NCBI GenBank assembly: GCA_947488765.1
Contig: CANLAE010000008.1
Location: 1-64,000 of the forward strand
DNA: 64,000 nucleotides
Origin: Chitinophagaceae bacterium
GTDB lineage: Bacteria; Bacteroidota; Bacteroidia; Chitinophagales; Chitinophagaceae
Reading direction: 5' to 3'
Shown here: positions 8,981 through 18,483 of the stretch, piece by piece
How positions within the stretch are numbered: position 1 is the stretch's first letter
Layout: every line of letters starts with the position of its first letter
Position numbers and translations under genes: made by a program
The notes under the pieces: model-generated
What the model saw: the letters and a program-made list of their open reading frames with translations, nothing else
Database searches by the model: none
What the model was told of the DNA's origin: nothing

Positions 8981-11602
8981 TTACAATAATTTCTTTATTG
9001 CTGTAATTACCAAATGCAAATTACTTGCATCTTGTCCTCCTGCTGTAGCCAATGTTTTTTGCCCACCGCCACCACCTTTAATAATAGGTGTGATGTGTTC
9101 TTTTATCAATTGAGGAGCTTCTAACTTTTTGGTGTTAACTACTTCGTCAGATAAGCCGATTGCAACAGTAGCTTTGCCATTTGAATTTGAGGTCAATACA
9201 ATTACATCTGCCGAATTTTTAAGATCAACACATAATTTTTTTAATCCATCACCATTATTGATATCTAATACTGCGCCAATGAATTTAGTGCCATTAATTG
9301 TTTCAACTTTTGCAGCCAATTCATTTTTAATAATTGCCAGTTGTTTGGTTTCTAAACTTTCAATTTTCTTTTTCTGCTCTTTGTTTTCAACAATTATCCC
9401 ATCAATAAATTTCAATAATTCTTTAGGGTTATTAAAAACAATTTTTACTTCTTGTAATAATTGTAATTGCTCCTGAATGAAATCTTCTGCAGCTTTTCCG
9501 CTTACTGCTTCAATTCTTCTAACGCCAGCTGCTACTGCACTTTCGTGTTTTATTTTAAAGAAACCCAATTCGCCAGTACTCATTACATGCGTACCACCGC
9601 ATAATTCTACGGAGTAACTAGGGTTCATTACAACTACTCTCACAATATCAGCATATTTTTCTCCAAACAAAGCCATTGCACCCATTGCAATTGCTTCATC
9701 TTTATTCATCTCTTTAATTTGTACAAAAATATTCTCTCTGATTTTTTCATTTACCATCGCTTCAACTGCTGTAATTTCTTCATCGGTTACTTTTGCAAAA
9801 TGGGAAAAATCAAAACGCAATTGTTCCTCATTTACCAAACTTCCTTTTTGCGCAACATGAGTTCCCAAAACTTTTCTCAATGCGGCATGCAACAGATGTG
9901 TGGCACTGTGATTGGCAGTAATAGCTGCTCTTTTTTTACTGTCAACTTTTGCAATAACATCTCCCATAACATCATTGGGTAATGCATCTGCAAAATGAAT
10001 TGTAAGATTGTTTTCTTTTTTGGTATCGGTGATATGTACAGAAGTATTGTTGATTATCAATTCTCCGGTATCACCTATTTGTCCGCCACTTTCTGCATAA
10101 AAAGGAGTGGCAGCCAACACAAACTGATACCCTTCTTTTCCTTTGGCTTTTACTTTTCTATATTTTACAATTTTAGTTTTTACTTCTGCACTGTCGTACC
10201 CAACAAATTCACAAAGTTCATTTTCATGAACAGAAATCCAATCTTCTGTATCTACTGCTGTTGCTGCTCTTGAACGATTTTTTTGTTGCAACATTTCAGC
10301 TTCAAATCCTGCTTCATCTACTGAAAAATTATGCTCAGTTGCAATTAACCGTGTAAGATCTATTGGAAATCCAAATGTATCAAACAACTCAAACGCATTC
10401 TTGCCATTGATAATTGTTTGATTGGAATTTTTTAGTTGATTAATAATTTCATCAATCTTTTTTAATCCTTTTTCCAATGTTCTTAAAAATGCTTCTTCTT
10501 CTTCTTTCACAACCTTTGTTACAAAATCGAGTTGTGCATTGAGTTCGGGAAAAACATTTTCAAATTGTTTTGCCAGTGTTGGCAATAACTGAAATAATAA
10601 AGGTTGTTGGTAACCTAAATAAGAATAATAATATCGAACTGCTCTTCTTAAAATTCTGCGAATAACATATCCGGCACCGGTATTGCTTGGTAATTGACCA
10701 TCAGAAATAGTAAAGGCAATTGCTCGAATATGATCTGCCAAAACCCTGAAAGCAATGCTTTCTTTATCATCACCGGCAGTGTATTTTTTGTTGACTAATT
10801 TGCTTACAACATCAATTGTGCCTGAAAAAACATCGGTATCGTAGTTAGATGATTTATCCTGAATAGCACGCACCAAACGTTCAAAACCCATGCCTGTATC
10901 TACATGTTGTGCAGGCAATGGTTGCAATGTTCCATCTTTCAAACGATTGTATTGCATGAAAACATTGTTCCATATTTCAATTACTTGCGGATGGTCTTTA
11001 TTCACCAAGTTCTGTCCCGGAATTTTTGCACGTTCTTCATCTGTTCTTAAATCGATGTGAATTTCACTGCATGGTCCACAAGGGCCTACATCGCCCATTT
11101 CCCAAAAATTATCTTTTTTATTTCCAAAAACAATATGGTCTTCAGCTACTAATTTTTTCCATTCTCTCAAAGCAATTGCACTTGCAGGTATTCCTTCTTT
11201 TTCATCTCCTTCAAAAACGGAAACGTATAATCTGCTCTTATCTAATTTGTATACTTCGGTTAGCAATTCCCAACTCCATGCAATGGCTTCGGCTTTAAAA
11301 TAATCGCCAAAGCTCCAGTTGCCAAGCATTTCAAACATAGTATGGTGATATGTATCTACGCCAACTTCTTCTAAATCATTGTGTTTGCCACTTACACGCA
11401 AACATTTTTGCGTATCAGCAACTCTTGTATATTCCGGTTTTTTATTACCCAAAAAATAATCTTTGAATTGGTTCATTCCGGCATTGGTGAATAATAAAGT
11501 TGGATCATTTTTTACAACTATCGGAGCCGATGGAACGATGTGATGTCCTTTGCTTTTAAAAAAGTCTAAAAATTGTTGTCGTATCTCTGCACTTGTCATC
11601 AT
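8981..11602 (-). CDS. alaS: Alanyl-tRNA synthetase
   Basis: A full-length class II synthetase of 873 residues that charges tRNA-Ala in the cytoplasm. The catalytic N-terminus shows FTNAGMNQFKDYFLG and HHTMFEMLGNWSFGDYFK, followed by the GFERL segment. The editing domain carries the zinc-type residues HSATHLLH and CGGTHV, which remove mischarged Ser or Gly. The C-terminal C-Ala (DHHA1-like) domain ends with GGGGGQKTLATAGG. Two consecutive ATG codons occur at the start (11600-11602 and 11597-11599); either could be used. The gene is divergent from the M23 peptidase gene across 184 bp. Confidence 0.97.
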   Translation of the reverse strand: MMTSAEIRQQFLDFFKSKGHHIVPSAPIVVKNDPTLLFTNAGMNQFKDYFLGNKKPEYTRVADTQKCLRVSGKHNDLEEVGVDTYHHTMFEMLGNWSFGDYFKAEAIAWSWELLTEVYKLDKSRLYVSVFEGDEKEGIPASAIALREWKKLVAEDHIVFGNKKDNFWEMGDVGPCGPCSEIHIDLRTDEERAKIPGQNLVNKDHPQVIEIWNNVFMQYNRLKDGTLQPLPAQHVDTGMGFERLVRAIQDKSSNYDTDVFSGTIDVVSKLVNKKYTAGDDKESIAFRVLADHIRAIAFTISDGQLPSNTGAGYVIRRILRRAVRYYYSYLGYQQPLLFQLLPTLAKQFENVFPELNAQLDFVTKVVKEEEEAFLRTLEKGLKKIDEIINQLKNSNQTIINGKNAFELFDTFGFPIDLTRLIATEHNFSVDEAGFEAEMLQQKNRSRAATAVDTEDWISVHENELCEFVGYDSAEVKTKIVKYRKVKAKGKEGYQFVLAATPFYAESGGQIGDTGELIINNTSVHITDTKKENNLTIHFADALPNDVMGDVIAKVDSKKRAAITANHSATHLLHAALRKVLGTHVAQKGSLVNEEQLRFDFSHFAKVTDEEITAVEAMVNEKIRENIFVQIKEMNKDEAIAMGAMALFGEKYADIVRVVVMNPSYSVELCGGTHVMSTGELGFFKIKHESAVAAGVRRIEAVSGKAAEDFIQEQLQLLQEVKIVFNNPKELLKFIDGIIVENKEQKKKIESLETKQLAIIKNELAAKVETINGTKFIGAVLDINNGDGLKKLCVDLKNSADVIVLTSNSNGKATVAIGLSDEVVNTKKLEAPQLIKEHITPIIKGGGGGQKTLATAGGQDASNLHLVITAIKKLL

Positions 11603-11786
11603 ATAATGAAATATATTTTCTAAATTCTATTGTCCTGAAAAATTATCTTTGAGGGCACTAAATATCTAATACAAATATAAGGAATGACTATGTTTGACTA
11701 AAAGAATCGTTAGTAATATTGATGACGATATTTATTAGTTGATTGATTTGCAAATTATTTGAATTAAAATAGCTTACAACCATTAC

Positions 11787-12758
11787 ATGAAAAAAATTAA
11801 ATACTACTTTAATACACATACGCTTCGCTATGATAAAGTAGAGGTCCCATTTCGTGTACAACTATTGCGGATATTGGGTTTTATAGCAGCAAGCATTGTT
11901 ACTGCAGTTATTATGATTGCCATTGCTTTCAGATATATTGATAGCCCAAAAGAAAAATTATTGCGTCAGCAGAATGATGATTTGAAAGATAATTATGCAG
12001 TAATGAATGAACGTGTAGCCCAATTAGAATTGCAAATGGATGAACTTGAAAACAGGGACAATAATGTGTATCGAAGTATTTTCGAAGCACAACCAATTCC
12101 TGATAGTGCCCGTGTAAAAGATATGGAAGTAAAAAAAGAAATTAAACTAGTACAAAGTTTGGGTGAAACCGAACTCGTAAAAACAACTACACTACAATTG
12201 AATAATTTAAGTATGCGATTGGCATTTATGTCTAAAAGTTATACAGATATTGAAGCAATGGTAAAAAACAAAGAAAAACTTTTGGAAGCAATTCCCGCAA
12301 TTCAACCTGTTAGTAACCGTGATTTGACAAGGGTTGCAAGTGGATTTGGAAACAGAATTGATCCTGTATATAAAGTTCAGAAATTTCATGCAGGGCTTGA
12401 TTTTACTGCACCTATGGGAACACCGATTTATGCAACAGCAGACGGGATTGTTCGGTTGGCTACTTATAATCCCGGTGGTTACGGAAACCATGTAATTATA
12501 AATCATGGTTATGGGTATGAAACTTTGTATGGACACATGGTTCGCATCAAAGCCCGTCAGGGACAAAGTGTAAAACGTGGCGAGGTAATTGGATATGTTG
12601 GAAGCACCGGAAAAAGTACAGGTCCCCATTGTCATTATGAAGTTCATCGTTCAGGGAAACCAATTAATCCGGTTTATTATTTTTATAATGATTTAACACC
12701 TGCACAATACGACCGTTTACTGAAAATGGCTGCTAGTAGCAATCAGAGTCTGGATTAG
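11787..12758 (+). CDS. Membrane-anchored M23 (LytM-type) peptidase
   Basis: A 323-residue protein with one N-terminal transmembrane helix (about residues 28-48), a periplasmic coiled coil (about 53-90), and a C-terminal M23 domain. The zinc ligands look complete: H201 and D205 in HAGLDFTAP, and the HCH pair near 281-283 in GPHCHYEVH. Such enzymes cut peptide cross-links in peptidoglycan during growth or division. In this family the coiled coil often docks a partner or holds the enzyme inactive until recruited. The intact metal site argues for a real hydrolase rather than an EnvC-like activator. The next gene, a small membrane protein, follows after 51 bp. Confidence 0.9.
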   Translation: MKKIKYYFNTHTLRYDKVEVPFRVQLLRILGFIAASIVTAVIMIAIAFRYIDSPKEKLLRQQNDDLKDNYAVMNERVAQLELQMDELENRDNNVYRSIFEAQPIPDSARVKDMEVKKEIKLVQSLGETELVKTTTLQLNNLSMRLAFMSKSYTDIEAMVKNKEKLLEAIPAIQPVSNRDLTRVASGFGNRIDPVYKVQKFHAGLDFTAPMGTPIYATADGIVRLATYNPGGYGNHVIINHGYGYETLYGHMVRIKARQGQSVKRGEVIGYVGSTGKSTGPHCHYEVHRSGKPINPVYYFYNDLTPAQYDRLLKMAASSNQSLD

Positions 12759-12809
12759 TTTCATCATAAAAGGCAACTTTATTTTTTTCTTAGTCAACAA
12801 ATCAGCAGT

Positions 12810-13070
12810 TTGATTGTACTACATTACAAACTTATTCTCTTGGAACCCGAAGTAAGAGCCTATTTAATACGAATATTGAACACCCTTTCTGTTGGGTTAC
12901 TGTGGATGATTTCCAATTCTACAGCAGGCATTATGTATGGCTATGCTTTTTGGGAAAAAAAGATGAAACTAGGCAATGTTATTTTTTACACTTGGTTTGT
13001 TATTAGTTTGGCATTATTGCTTTGGTATATGATCAGGCTTTGGAAAAAGCCATTGAACATTCCTTATTAG
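12810..13070 (+). CDS. Small membrane protein of unknown function
   Basis: No ATG serves this frame. TTG codons at 12810 or 12840 are the likely starts; the second would give a protein starting M-EPEVRAYLIR. Two hydrophobic segments are visible, around TLSVGLLWMISNSTAG and VIFYTWFVISLALLLWYM, with a short charged loop (EKKMKLG) between them, so it is probably a two-helix inner-membrane protein. I recall similar short proteins in related genomes, but no function. It sits between the M23 peptidase and a PLP enzyme on the same strand and may be co-transcribed with the peptidase. Confidence 0.55.
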   Translation: MIVLHYKLILLEPEVRAYLIRILNTLSVGLLWMISNSTAGIMYGYAFWEKKMKLGNVIFYTWFVISLALLLWYMIRLWKKPLNIPY

Positions 13071-13158
13071 GATTCATCATTCATTTCCTTCAATCTGTTT
13101 ACATTTGAAAGCTATTGTATTAGTTCAAGCAATATTTACAGTATTATAATTCATTATC

Positions 13159-14385
13159 ATGAAGGAACAATTTCCACTTACCGGCATCAGCTCTGTTGCA
13201 ATGCATACATGCAATACAGAAAATGATGCACATGCACACATCACGCCAATTTATGCTACATCAACTTTTGTTTTTGATACTGCAGAACAAGGGATGGAAC
13301 GTTTTAAAAGTATAGATAAAGAAAAAATTTATAGCAGATGGGGGAATCCAACTTTCAAAGCAGCAGAAGATACGATTGCTGCACTCGAAGCATTTGGTTT
13401 GCAGGATGATTTTGGCAAACCCTTGCAGCTAAAGGCTTTGCTGCATGCTAGTGGTCAGGCAGCGATGACAACTTTATTCATGAGCAACTTAAAATCAGGT
13501 GATACGATTCTCTCTCATTTTTCTTTGTATGGAGGTACGTATGAATTGTTTCATAAAGTATTAGAACAAACAGGCATCAATACAATTATTGCAGATTTAA
13601 GAGATCTGAATATTGTAGAAGATACCATTAAAAAAAATCCATCAATTAAGTTGGTGCATATTGAAACACCCGCCAATCCTACTATTCAGTGTGTAGATAT
13701 TGAAGCAGTTACAAAAATTGCAAAACAACATCAATTAATAGTTTCGGTGGATAATACTTTTGCAACGCCTTATTTGCAACAACCATTTAAATATGGTGTT
13801 GATTTTGTTTTTCATTCTACTACCAAATTTTTAAATGGTCATGGAACTGCAATAGGTGGTGTATTGATAGGGAAGGATATTGATTTGATGAAAACTAAAG
13901 TGTGGAAATGGCATGCTTTATTGGGTGGCAACAGCAATGCATTTGATGCATTTTTATTGAGCATGGGTATGAAAACTTTAGAACTAAGAATGGAAAGACA
14001 TTGCCATAATGCAATGGAAGTTGCTTCTTATTTGGAAGCACATGATTCAGTGGCGCAGGTTAATTATACTGGATTGACATCTCATCCGGATTATTATATT
14101 TCTATGAAACAAATGAAACATCCAGGAGCGTTGATGAGTTTTGAATTAAAAGGTGGATTGGAAGCCGGTAAACAATTTATCGACAAACTTCAAATGTGTG
14201 TGAGAGCTGTGAGTTTGGGTACGGTAGATACATTGATTTCGCATCCTGCGAGTATGACGCATTTTAGTGTTCCAAGAGAAGAGCGTATCAAGTTTGGTAT
14301 TACAGATGGATTGATTCGGGTGAGTGTAGGAATAGAAAATGTGGCAGATATTTTAAATGACTTTGAACAAGCTTTGAATTTGTAA
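13159..14385 (+). CDS. Cys/Met-metabolism PLP-dependent enzyme (gamma-lyase or gamma-synthase type)
   Basis: A 408-residue fold-type I PLP enzyme of the trans-sulfuration family. It has the cofactor-phosphate motif YSRWGNPT (residues 58-65), the aspartate in VSVDNTFATPYLQ, and the PLP lysine K223 in HSTTKFLNGHGT. The family includes cystathionine gamma-synthase, cystathionine gamma-lyase, methionine gamma-lyase and O-acylhomoserine sulfhydrylase, and sequence alone does not decide between them. The MetY enzyme at 25.5 kb already supplies sulfhydrylation, so a lyase or a second sulfhydrylase is plausible here. It has no SAM riboswitch upstream, unlike metY. A D-amino-acid oxidase gene follows after 24 bp. 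Confidence 0.85.
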   Translation: MKEQFPLTGISSVAMHTCNTENDAHAHITPIYATSTFVFDTAEQGMERFKSIDKEKIYSRWGNPTFKAAEDTIAALEAFGLQDDFGKPLQLKALLHASGQAAMTTLFMSNLKSGDTILSHFSLYGGTYELFHKVLEQTGINTIIADLRDLNIVEDTIKKNPSIKLVHIETPANPTIQCVDIEAVTKIAKQHQLIVSVDNTFATPYLQQPFKYGVDFVFHSTTKFLNGHGTAIGGVLIGKDIDLMKTKVWKWHALLGGNSNAFDAFLLSMGMKTLELRMERHCHNAMEVASYLEAHDSVAQVNYTGLTSHPDYYISMKQMKHPGALMSFELKGGLEAGKQFIDKLQMCVRAVSLGTVDTLISHPASMTHFSVPREERIKFGITDGLIRVSVGIENVADILNDFEQALNL

Positions 14386-14409
14386 ATATAATTTGCTTAA
14401 GTGTTTGGT

Positions 14410-15357
14410 ATGAAAAAGAAAGTATTAGTAATTGGTGCTGGGATTAGCGGTTTGGCCTCTGCATACCGATTGGTTGAACATGGATATCAGGTAACTATAA
14501 TTTCAAAAGAGTTTTCTCCAAATACAACTTCCAATAAAGCTGCTGCATTTTGGTTTCCTTTTCATGTACGCAACGATCAAAGGGCAACAGAATGGAGTAA
14601 AAAAAGTTATTATTTTTTTGAGACCTTAGCTAAAAATTCATTGACAGGAATTAGTATGTTCCCTTTATTAAAGGCATCCAAACCTAATTCAAATGATGAA
14701 GATTCTTGGATGGACTTTATGCCAGAAGGTAGTTTTGCAAAACTGTCATCCATGGATTTACCAATAGGATATGAAATAGGATATTCTGCTACTGTTCCTC
14801 TTATAGAAACACAAATATTTTTACCATGGTTAATGAATGAGTTGATGATGAAAGGAGTCCAATTTTTAAAGGATGAAATAAGTAGTTTAGCTAAAATAAA
14901 TAATGATTATGAAATAATAGTGAATTGCTCAGCCTTAGGTGCAAGAAATTTATGTAAAGATTATTCTGTTATTCCAGTACGTGGACAAGTTGTTTTATTA
15001 GAACCCAATAATTTTACCAGAATTTTTTTAGACAATCAAAATCCCACTTATATTGTACCACGCAAAGATGCTACAATTATTGGAGGCACTTATGAAGAAA
15101 ATATTTTTGATACAACAACTGTAGCTAATGATTTGTCAAGATTGCTAAAAAATGCTTTAGATATTTTTCCTACACTAGAAACTAAAAATGTAATTGGTAA
15201 TTGGGCAGGATTGCGACCTTTTAGAGACAAAGTAAGATTAGAATCTGATGGAAATATTATACATAATTACGGCCACGGCGGAAGTGGTTTTACTTTAAGT
15301 TTTGGTTGTGCCGATGAAGTAGTAAGTATTGCAAATTCAATTTATGGAAGCAGCTAA
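14410..15357 (+). CDS. D-amino-acid oxidase (FAD-dependent)
   Basis: The ATG at 14410 places the FAD-binding fold at the very start (VLVIGAGISGLASAYRL, GxGxxG). Later come VIPVRGQVVLLEP and, near the C-terminus, NYGHGGSGFTLSFGCA, which closely follows the DAAO family signature. The enzyme oxidises D-amino acids to keto acids with release of ammonia and peroxide. Its 315 residues are slightly short for the family (about 340-350) but both signature ends are present. A glycine oxidase (ThiO) is less likely because no thiamine gene is nearby. It is packed between a PLP enzyme and a GNAT acetyltransferase (5-bp gap), so the three probably form an operon. Confidence 0.82.
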   Translation: MKKKVLVIGAGISGLASAYRLVEHGYQVTIISKEFSPNTTSNKAAAFWFPFHVRNDQRATEWSKKSYYFFETLAKNSLTGISMFPLLKASKPNSNDEDSWMDFMPEGSFAKLSSMDLPIGYEIGYSATVPLIETQIFLPWLMNELMMKGVQFLKDEISSLAKINNDYEIIVNCSALGARNLCKDYSVIPVRGQVVLLEPNNFTRIFLDNQNPTYIVPRKDATIIGGTYEENIFDTTTVANDLSRLLKNALDIFPTLETKNVIGNWAGLRPFRDKVRLESDGNIIHNYGHGGSGFTLSFGCADEVVSIANSIYGSS

Positions 15358-15362
15358 ATAAT

Positions 15363-15836
15363 ATGAATATAAATATCAGAAGAGCAGAACAAAAAGATTG
15401 TAAACGATTGTTAGAATTGATTCATGAACTGGCATTTTATGAAAAAGCACCTAACGAGGTTACGGTAACATTAGACCATTTTGAAGAAAGTGGTTTTGGT
15501 GCAAACCCTGTCTGGTGGGGCTTTGTAGCAACCTCACTCCAACCAACTTCCAAAGGAGAAGAAGAAATAATTCTTGGATTTGCACTATACTATATTCGTT
15601 ACAGTACATGGAAAGGTCAACGTATGTACTTAGAAGATTTTATTGTAACAGAACAAGCAAGAAACAAAGGAATTGGTACCCTTTTATTCAATCAACTTAT
15701 TGAAGAAGCGAAAGAAAAAAAACTCAATGGTATTGTTTGGCAAGTATTACAATGGAATGAAACTGCTATTAATTTTTATAAAAAGTACAATACTAGTTTT
15801 GATGGAGAATGGTTTAATTGTGCAATAGAAGTGTAG
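15363..15836 (+). CDS. GNAT acetyltransferase, diamine/spermidine acetyltransferase-like
   Basis: A complete 157-residue GNAT protein. The acetyl-CoA loop is in EQARNKGIGTLLFNQLI, preceded by the strand MYLEDFIVTE, and the C-terminal motif NETAINFYKKYN is also typical. The pattern ELAFYEKAPNEVTVT at the N-terminus and the YLEDFIV strand resemble diamine (SSAT-like) N-acetyltransferases, which also act on other small amines such as thialysine. The exact substrate cannot be read from sequence. It follows the D-amino-acid oxidase gene after 5 bp and ends facing fabD. Confidence 0.82.
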   Translation: MNINIRRAEQKDCKRLLELIHELAFYEKAPNEVTVTLDHFEESGFGANPVWWGFVATSLQPTSKGEEEIILGFALYYIRYSTWKGQRMYLEDFIVTEQARNKGIGTLLFNQLIEEAKEKKLNGIVWQVLQWNETAINFYKKYNTSFDGEWFNCAIEV

Positions 15837-15914
15837 AAGGAAATTAGTTTTTCGCAAAGTGACAAAGCAGGCAAAGTTCACAAACGCTTATTTCTATTTG
15901 CCAATTTTTTTACT

Positions 15915-15962
15915 TAATGGTAATTTTTTCTTCAAAAAAATCTATATACATCATTACCATTA
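15915..15962. terminator. Inverted repeat between convergent genes, candidate terminator
   Basis: Ten-base arms TAATGGTAAT (15915-15924) and ATTACCATTA (15953-15962) are perfect complements separated by 28 nt, and lie between the converging GNAT and fabD genes. T runs lie close by. The long loop makes it weaker than a classic terminator, so the role is inferred from position. Confidence 0.4.
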
Positions 15963-15997
15963 GTATTATAATGAAATTCAATAATCAAGGTTGGGTT

Positions 15998-16891
15998 TTA
16001 ACTCAGCCCATCAACTATAGTTTCTTTGTGTATTTTTTGCACCAATCCTTGTAAAACTTTTCCTGGGCCAACTTCTGTAAAATGTGTAGCACTATCAACA
16101 ACCATTGCTTGTATACTTTGTGTCCAGCGAACAGCACCGGTTAATTGTGCTATTAAGTTTTGTTTTATTAAAGTAGCATCGTTAACAGCACTCGCTACAA
16201 CATTTTGATAAACCGGACAAGAGGGCGTTTTAAAACTTGTTGCTTCAATAGCAGCAGCTAATTCTTCTTTGGCAGGGTTCATTAATGGGCTGTGAAATGC
16301 ACCGCCAACAGGCAATACCAATGCACGTTTTGCACCAGCTGTTTTCAATCTTTCACAAGCAATTTCAATGCCTTTAATGCTTCCACTAATCACTAATTGA
16401 CCATGGCAATTGTAATTGGCAGGTACCACAATTTCGCCTGTTTCATTTTGTATTGCAGTACAAATTTCTTCTACTTTATCATCAGCCAAAGCCAATACAG
16501 CAGCCATTGTACTTGGATTTATCTCACATGCTTTCTGCATTGCATTTGCTCTAATGCTAACCAATTTTAAAGCATCTTCAAAATGCAAAGTTTCATTTGC
16601 AACCAAAGCAGAAAATTCACCCAATGAATGACCCGCAACCATATCAGGTTTTATGATATTCAAAGTTTTAAATGCAACTACAGAATGTAAAAAAACAGCA
16701 GGTTGGGTTACATTCGTTTGTTTCAGCTCTTCATCTGTTCCCTGAAACATTATATCACTGATACGAAAACCGAGTATTTCATTGGCTTGTTCAAAAATTA
16801 TTTTTGCGTCGCTATTTGTTTCATATAAATTTTTTCCCATGCCACTGAATTGTGAGCCTTGTCCCGGAAAAATGAAAGCATGTTTGTTCAT
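15998..16891 (-). CDS. fabD: Malonyl-CoA:ACP S-malonyltransferase
   Basis: The ATG at 16891 gives a 297-residue protein starting MNKHAFIFPGQGSQ, the standard FabD opening; an upstream ATG at 16912 would add seven unlikely residues. The nucleophile elbow GHSLGEFSAL places the active serine at about residue 89, and GGAFHSPLM carries the catalytic histidine. FabD loads malonyl groups on acyl carrier protein for fatty-acid synthesis in the cytoplasm. It stands apart from other fab genes here, facing the GNAT gene and divergent from pyrH across 213 bp. Confidence 0.95.
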   Translation of the reverse strand: MNKHAFIFPGQGSQFSGMGKNLYETNSDAKIIFEQANEILGFRISDIMFQGTDEELKQTNVTQPAVFLHSVVAFKTLNIIKPDMVAGHSLGEFSALVANETLHFEDALKLVSIRANAMQKACEINPSTMAAVLALADDKVEEICTAIQNETGEIVVPANYNCHGQLVISGSIKGIEIACERLKTAGAKRALVLPVGGAFHSPLMNPAKEELAAAIEATSFKTPSCPVYQNVVASAVNDATLIKQNLIAQLTGAVRWTQSIQAMVVDSATHFTEVGPGKVLQGLVQKIHKETIVDGLS

Positions 16892-17104
16892 ATCAATGCA
16901 GTTAGGCCTCAAAAATAAGGGATTGGTAAAATATAGTATGATCTGAATGGTTTATTCATGAATTCAAGGCATTTTGCAATACTAATTTGTACATAATTCA
17001 ACTGATAATTTTTATAACAAAAAATTTATTGCCTTTAAATTAATTTTCTATTGGCAGCGTCATAAAAAATGTGGTTATTTGCATAGCCTTAAAAACCAAT
17101 TACT

Positions 17105-17818
17105 ATGCTTCCTAAATACAAACGAATTTTGTTGAAACTTTCCGGCGAAGCCTTAATAGGTCAAAGTACTACTGATCCTTTTGATCCTAAAGTGATAGAG
17201 CAATATGCTTATGATATCAAAGAAGTAATCAATTTAGGTGTACAGGTTGCAATCGTAATTGGCGGAGGAAATATTTATCGTGGTATGAATGAAGCTGAAA
17301 GTGGTATTGAACGTGCACACGGTGATTATATGGGCATGTTGGCTACAATGATTAATGCTATGGCAATGCAGGCGATGCTTGAAAAAATTGGTGTTTACAC
17401 GCGATTGCAAAGTGCTATTAATATGGAGCAAGTTGCAGAACCTTACATACGCAGAAGAGCATTAAGACATTTGGAAAAAGGTCGTGTGGTAATTTTTGGT
17501 GCTGGTACCGGAAATCCTTATTTTACAACAGATACAGCTGGTAGCTTACGTGCAATTGAAATGAAAGCAGATGTTATTTTAAAAGGCACTCGAGTAGATG
17601 GAATTTATACTGCAGATCCTGAAAAAGATCCTACGGCAACAAGATATGACAACATTAGCTTCAATGATTGCATCAGCAAAAATTTGAAAGTAATGGATAT
17701 GACTGCATTCACATTATGCATGGAAAATAAATTACCAATTATTGTTTTTGATATGAATAAACCAGGTAATTTATTGAATGTTGTTCAAGGTTTGGGTGTT
17801 GGAACATTGGTGAGCTAA
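17105..17818 (+). CDS. pyrH: UMP kinase
   Basis: A 237-residue bacterial UMP kinase of the amino-acid-kinase fold, converting UMP to UDP for pyrimidine nucleotide and cell-wall precursor supply. The N-terminal [14 protein letters not shown] phosphate loop, the [10 protein letters not shown] segment, [14 protein letters not shown] and the [12 protein letters not shown] motif are all intact. Length and start match the family. No frr or tsf gene sits next to it in this window, although pyrH often pairs with frr elsewhere. The 250 bp after it, up to the XRE regulator, show nothing I can name. Confidence 0.97.
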   Translation: MLPKYKRILLKLSGEALIGQSTTDPFDPKVIEQYAYDIKEVINLGVQVAIVIGGGNIYRGMNEAESGIERAHGDYMGMLATMINAMAMQAMLEKIGVYTRLQSAINMEQVAEPYIRRRALRHLEKGRVVIFGAGTGNPYFTTDTAGSLRAIEMKADVILKGTRVDGIYTADPEKDPTATRYDNISFNDCISKNLKVMDMTAFTLCMENKLPIIVFDMNKPGNLLNVVQGLGVGTLVS

Positions 17819-18070
17819 TTTTATGCATTAAGCAAATGATATGGTTGTATTCCCAACAGAAGAAAGACTATACAGCAATAAATAATTTTAGTTTTATTAC
17901 AACAGCACGTATTGTTTGGTTCTAAATTTCCGTTTTTTCAAAGGTGGAGGTCACTTGTCCTCAAGCTATTTCAAGTATATATCAGAGGGAAATAGGTGTT
18001 TTTTAATTAATTTATTAAAATTAATATTCTAAATAATAAGATATTGTATATTAGTGTAAAATTTTATACT

Positions 18071-18352
18071 ATGAATACAATCATGCGCACAGCACAAAAA
18101 ATAAAAGAGTTGCGTGTAAGAAGACAATTAACACAAGAGCATTTTGCCAATTTAATAAATATACAATGTACCAGAACATATCAAAATATTGAAAATGGGA
18201 TGGTAGAACTGAAGCTTTCAACAATTGCTTTGATTTGTGAAAAACTGAATATTCCAATTCATGTTTTACTTAATAATGAAATAACTATCGATGATTTTTT
18301 AATGGAGGAGTATATATTTAAAAAAAATAATGCCGCACAATTAAAGAAGTAA
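18071..18352 (+). CDS. XRE-family helix-turn-helix transcriptional regulator
   Basis: A short 93-residue protein started at the ATG at 18071; a TTG at 18044 would add nine residues and is less convincing. Residues about 9-65 form a Cro/C1-type HTH: KIKELRVRRQLTQEHFANLI, then the recognition helix region CTRTYQNIENG and the closing LSTIALICEKLNIPI. The C-terminus (FLMEEYIFKKNN) is short and shows no second domain, so it probably binds DNA as a small dimeric regulator. It lies beside two unrecognised lipoprotein genes that run toward it, so their control by it is possible but not shown. The upstream 100 bp are extremely AT-rich. Confidence 0.85.
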   Translation: MNTIMRTAQKIKELRVRRQLTQEHFANLINIQCTRTYQNIENGMVELKLSTIALICEKLNIPIHVLLNNEITIDDFLMEEYIFKKNNAAQLKK

Positions 18353-18438
18353 TCAAACGCTTTGTTTAGCTATGAAACTTAATCTTTAACTAGATTTTAT
18401 TTGCTACAACAGCTGAAAGTTGAGAATATTTTTAAAAA

Positions 18439-18472
18439 CAGACACTCACTATAAAAATTAGTTGAGTGTCTG
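18439..18472 (-). terminator. Intrinsic terminator for the lipoprotein pair
   Basis: Arms CAGACACTCA (18439-18448) and TGAGTGTCTG (18463-18472) form a perfect 10-bp stem with a 14-nt loop. Read on the minus strand, it lies a few bases after the end of the 18484 gene and is followed by TTTTTA, as expected of an intrinsic terminator. It may also serve the XRE gene from the other side. Confidence 0.65.
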
Positions 18473-18483
18473 CAAATTGAAAT

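Noticed and set aside
12207..12647. A long open frame on the minus strand inside the M23 peptidase gene
   Set aside because: It lies entirely within a gene with intact catalytic motifs, has no domain, and reads as Cys/Asn/His-rich antisense text.
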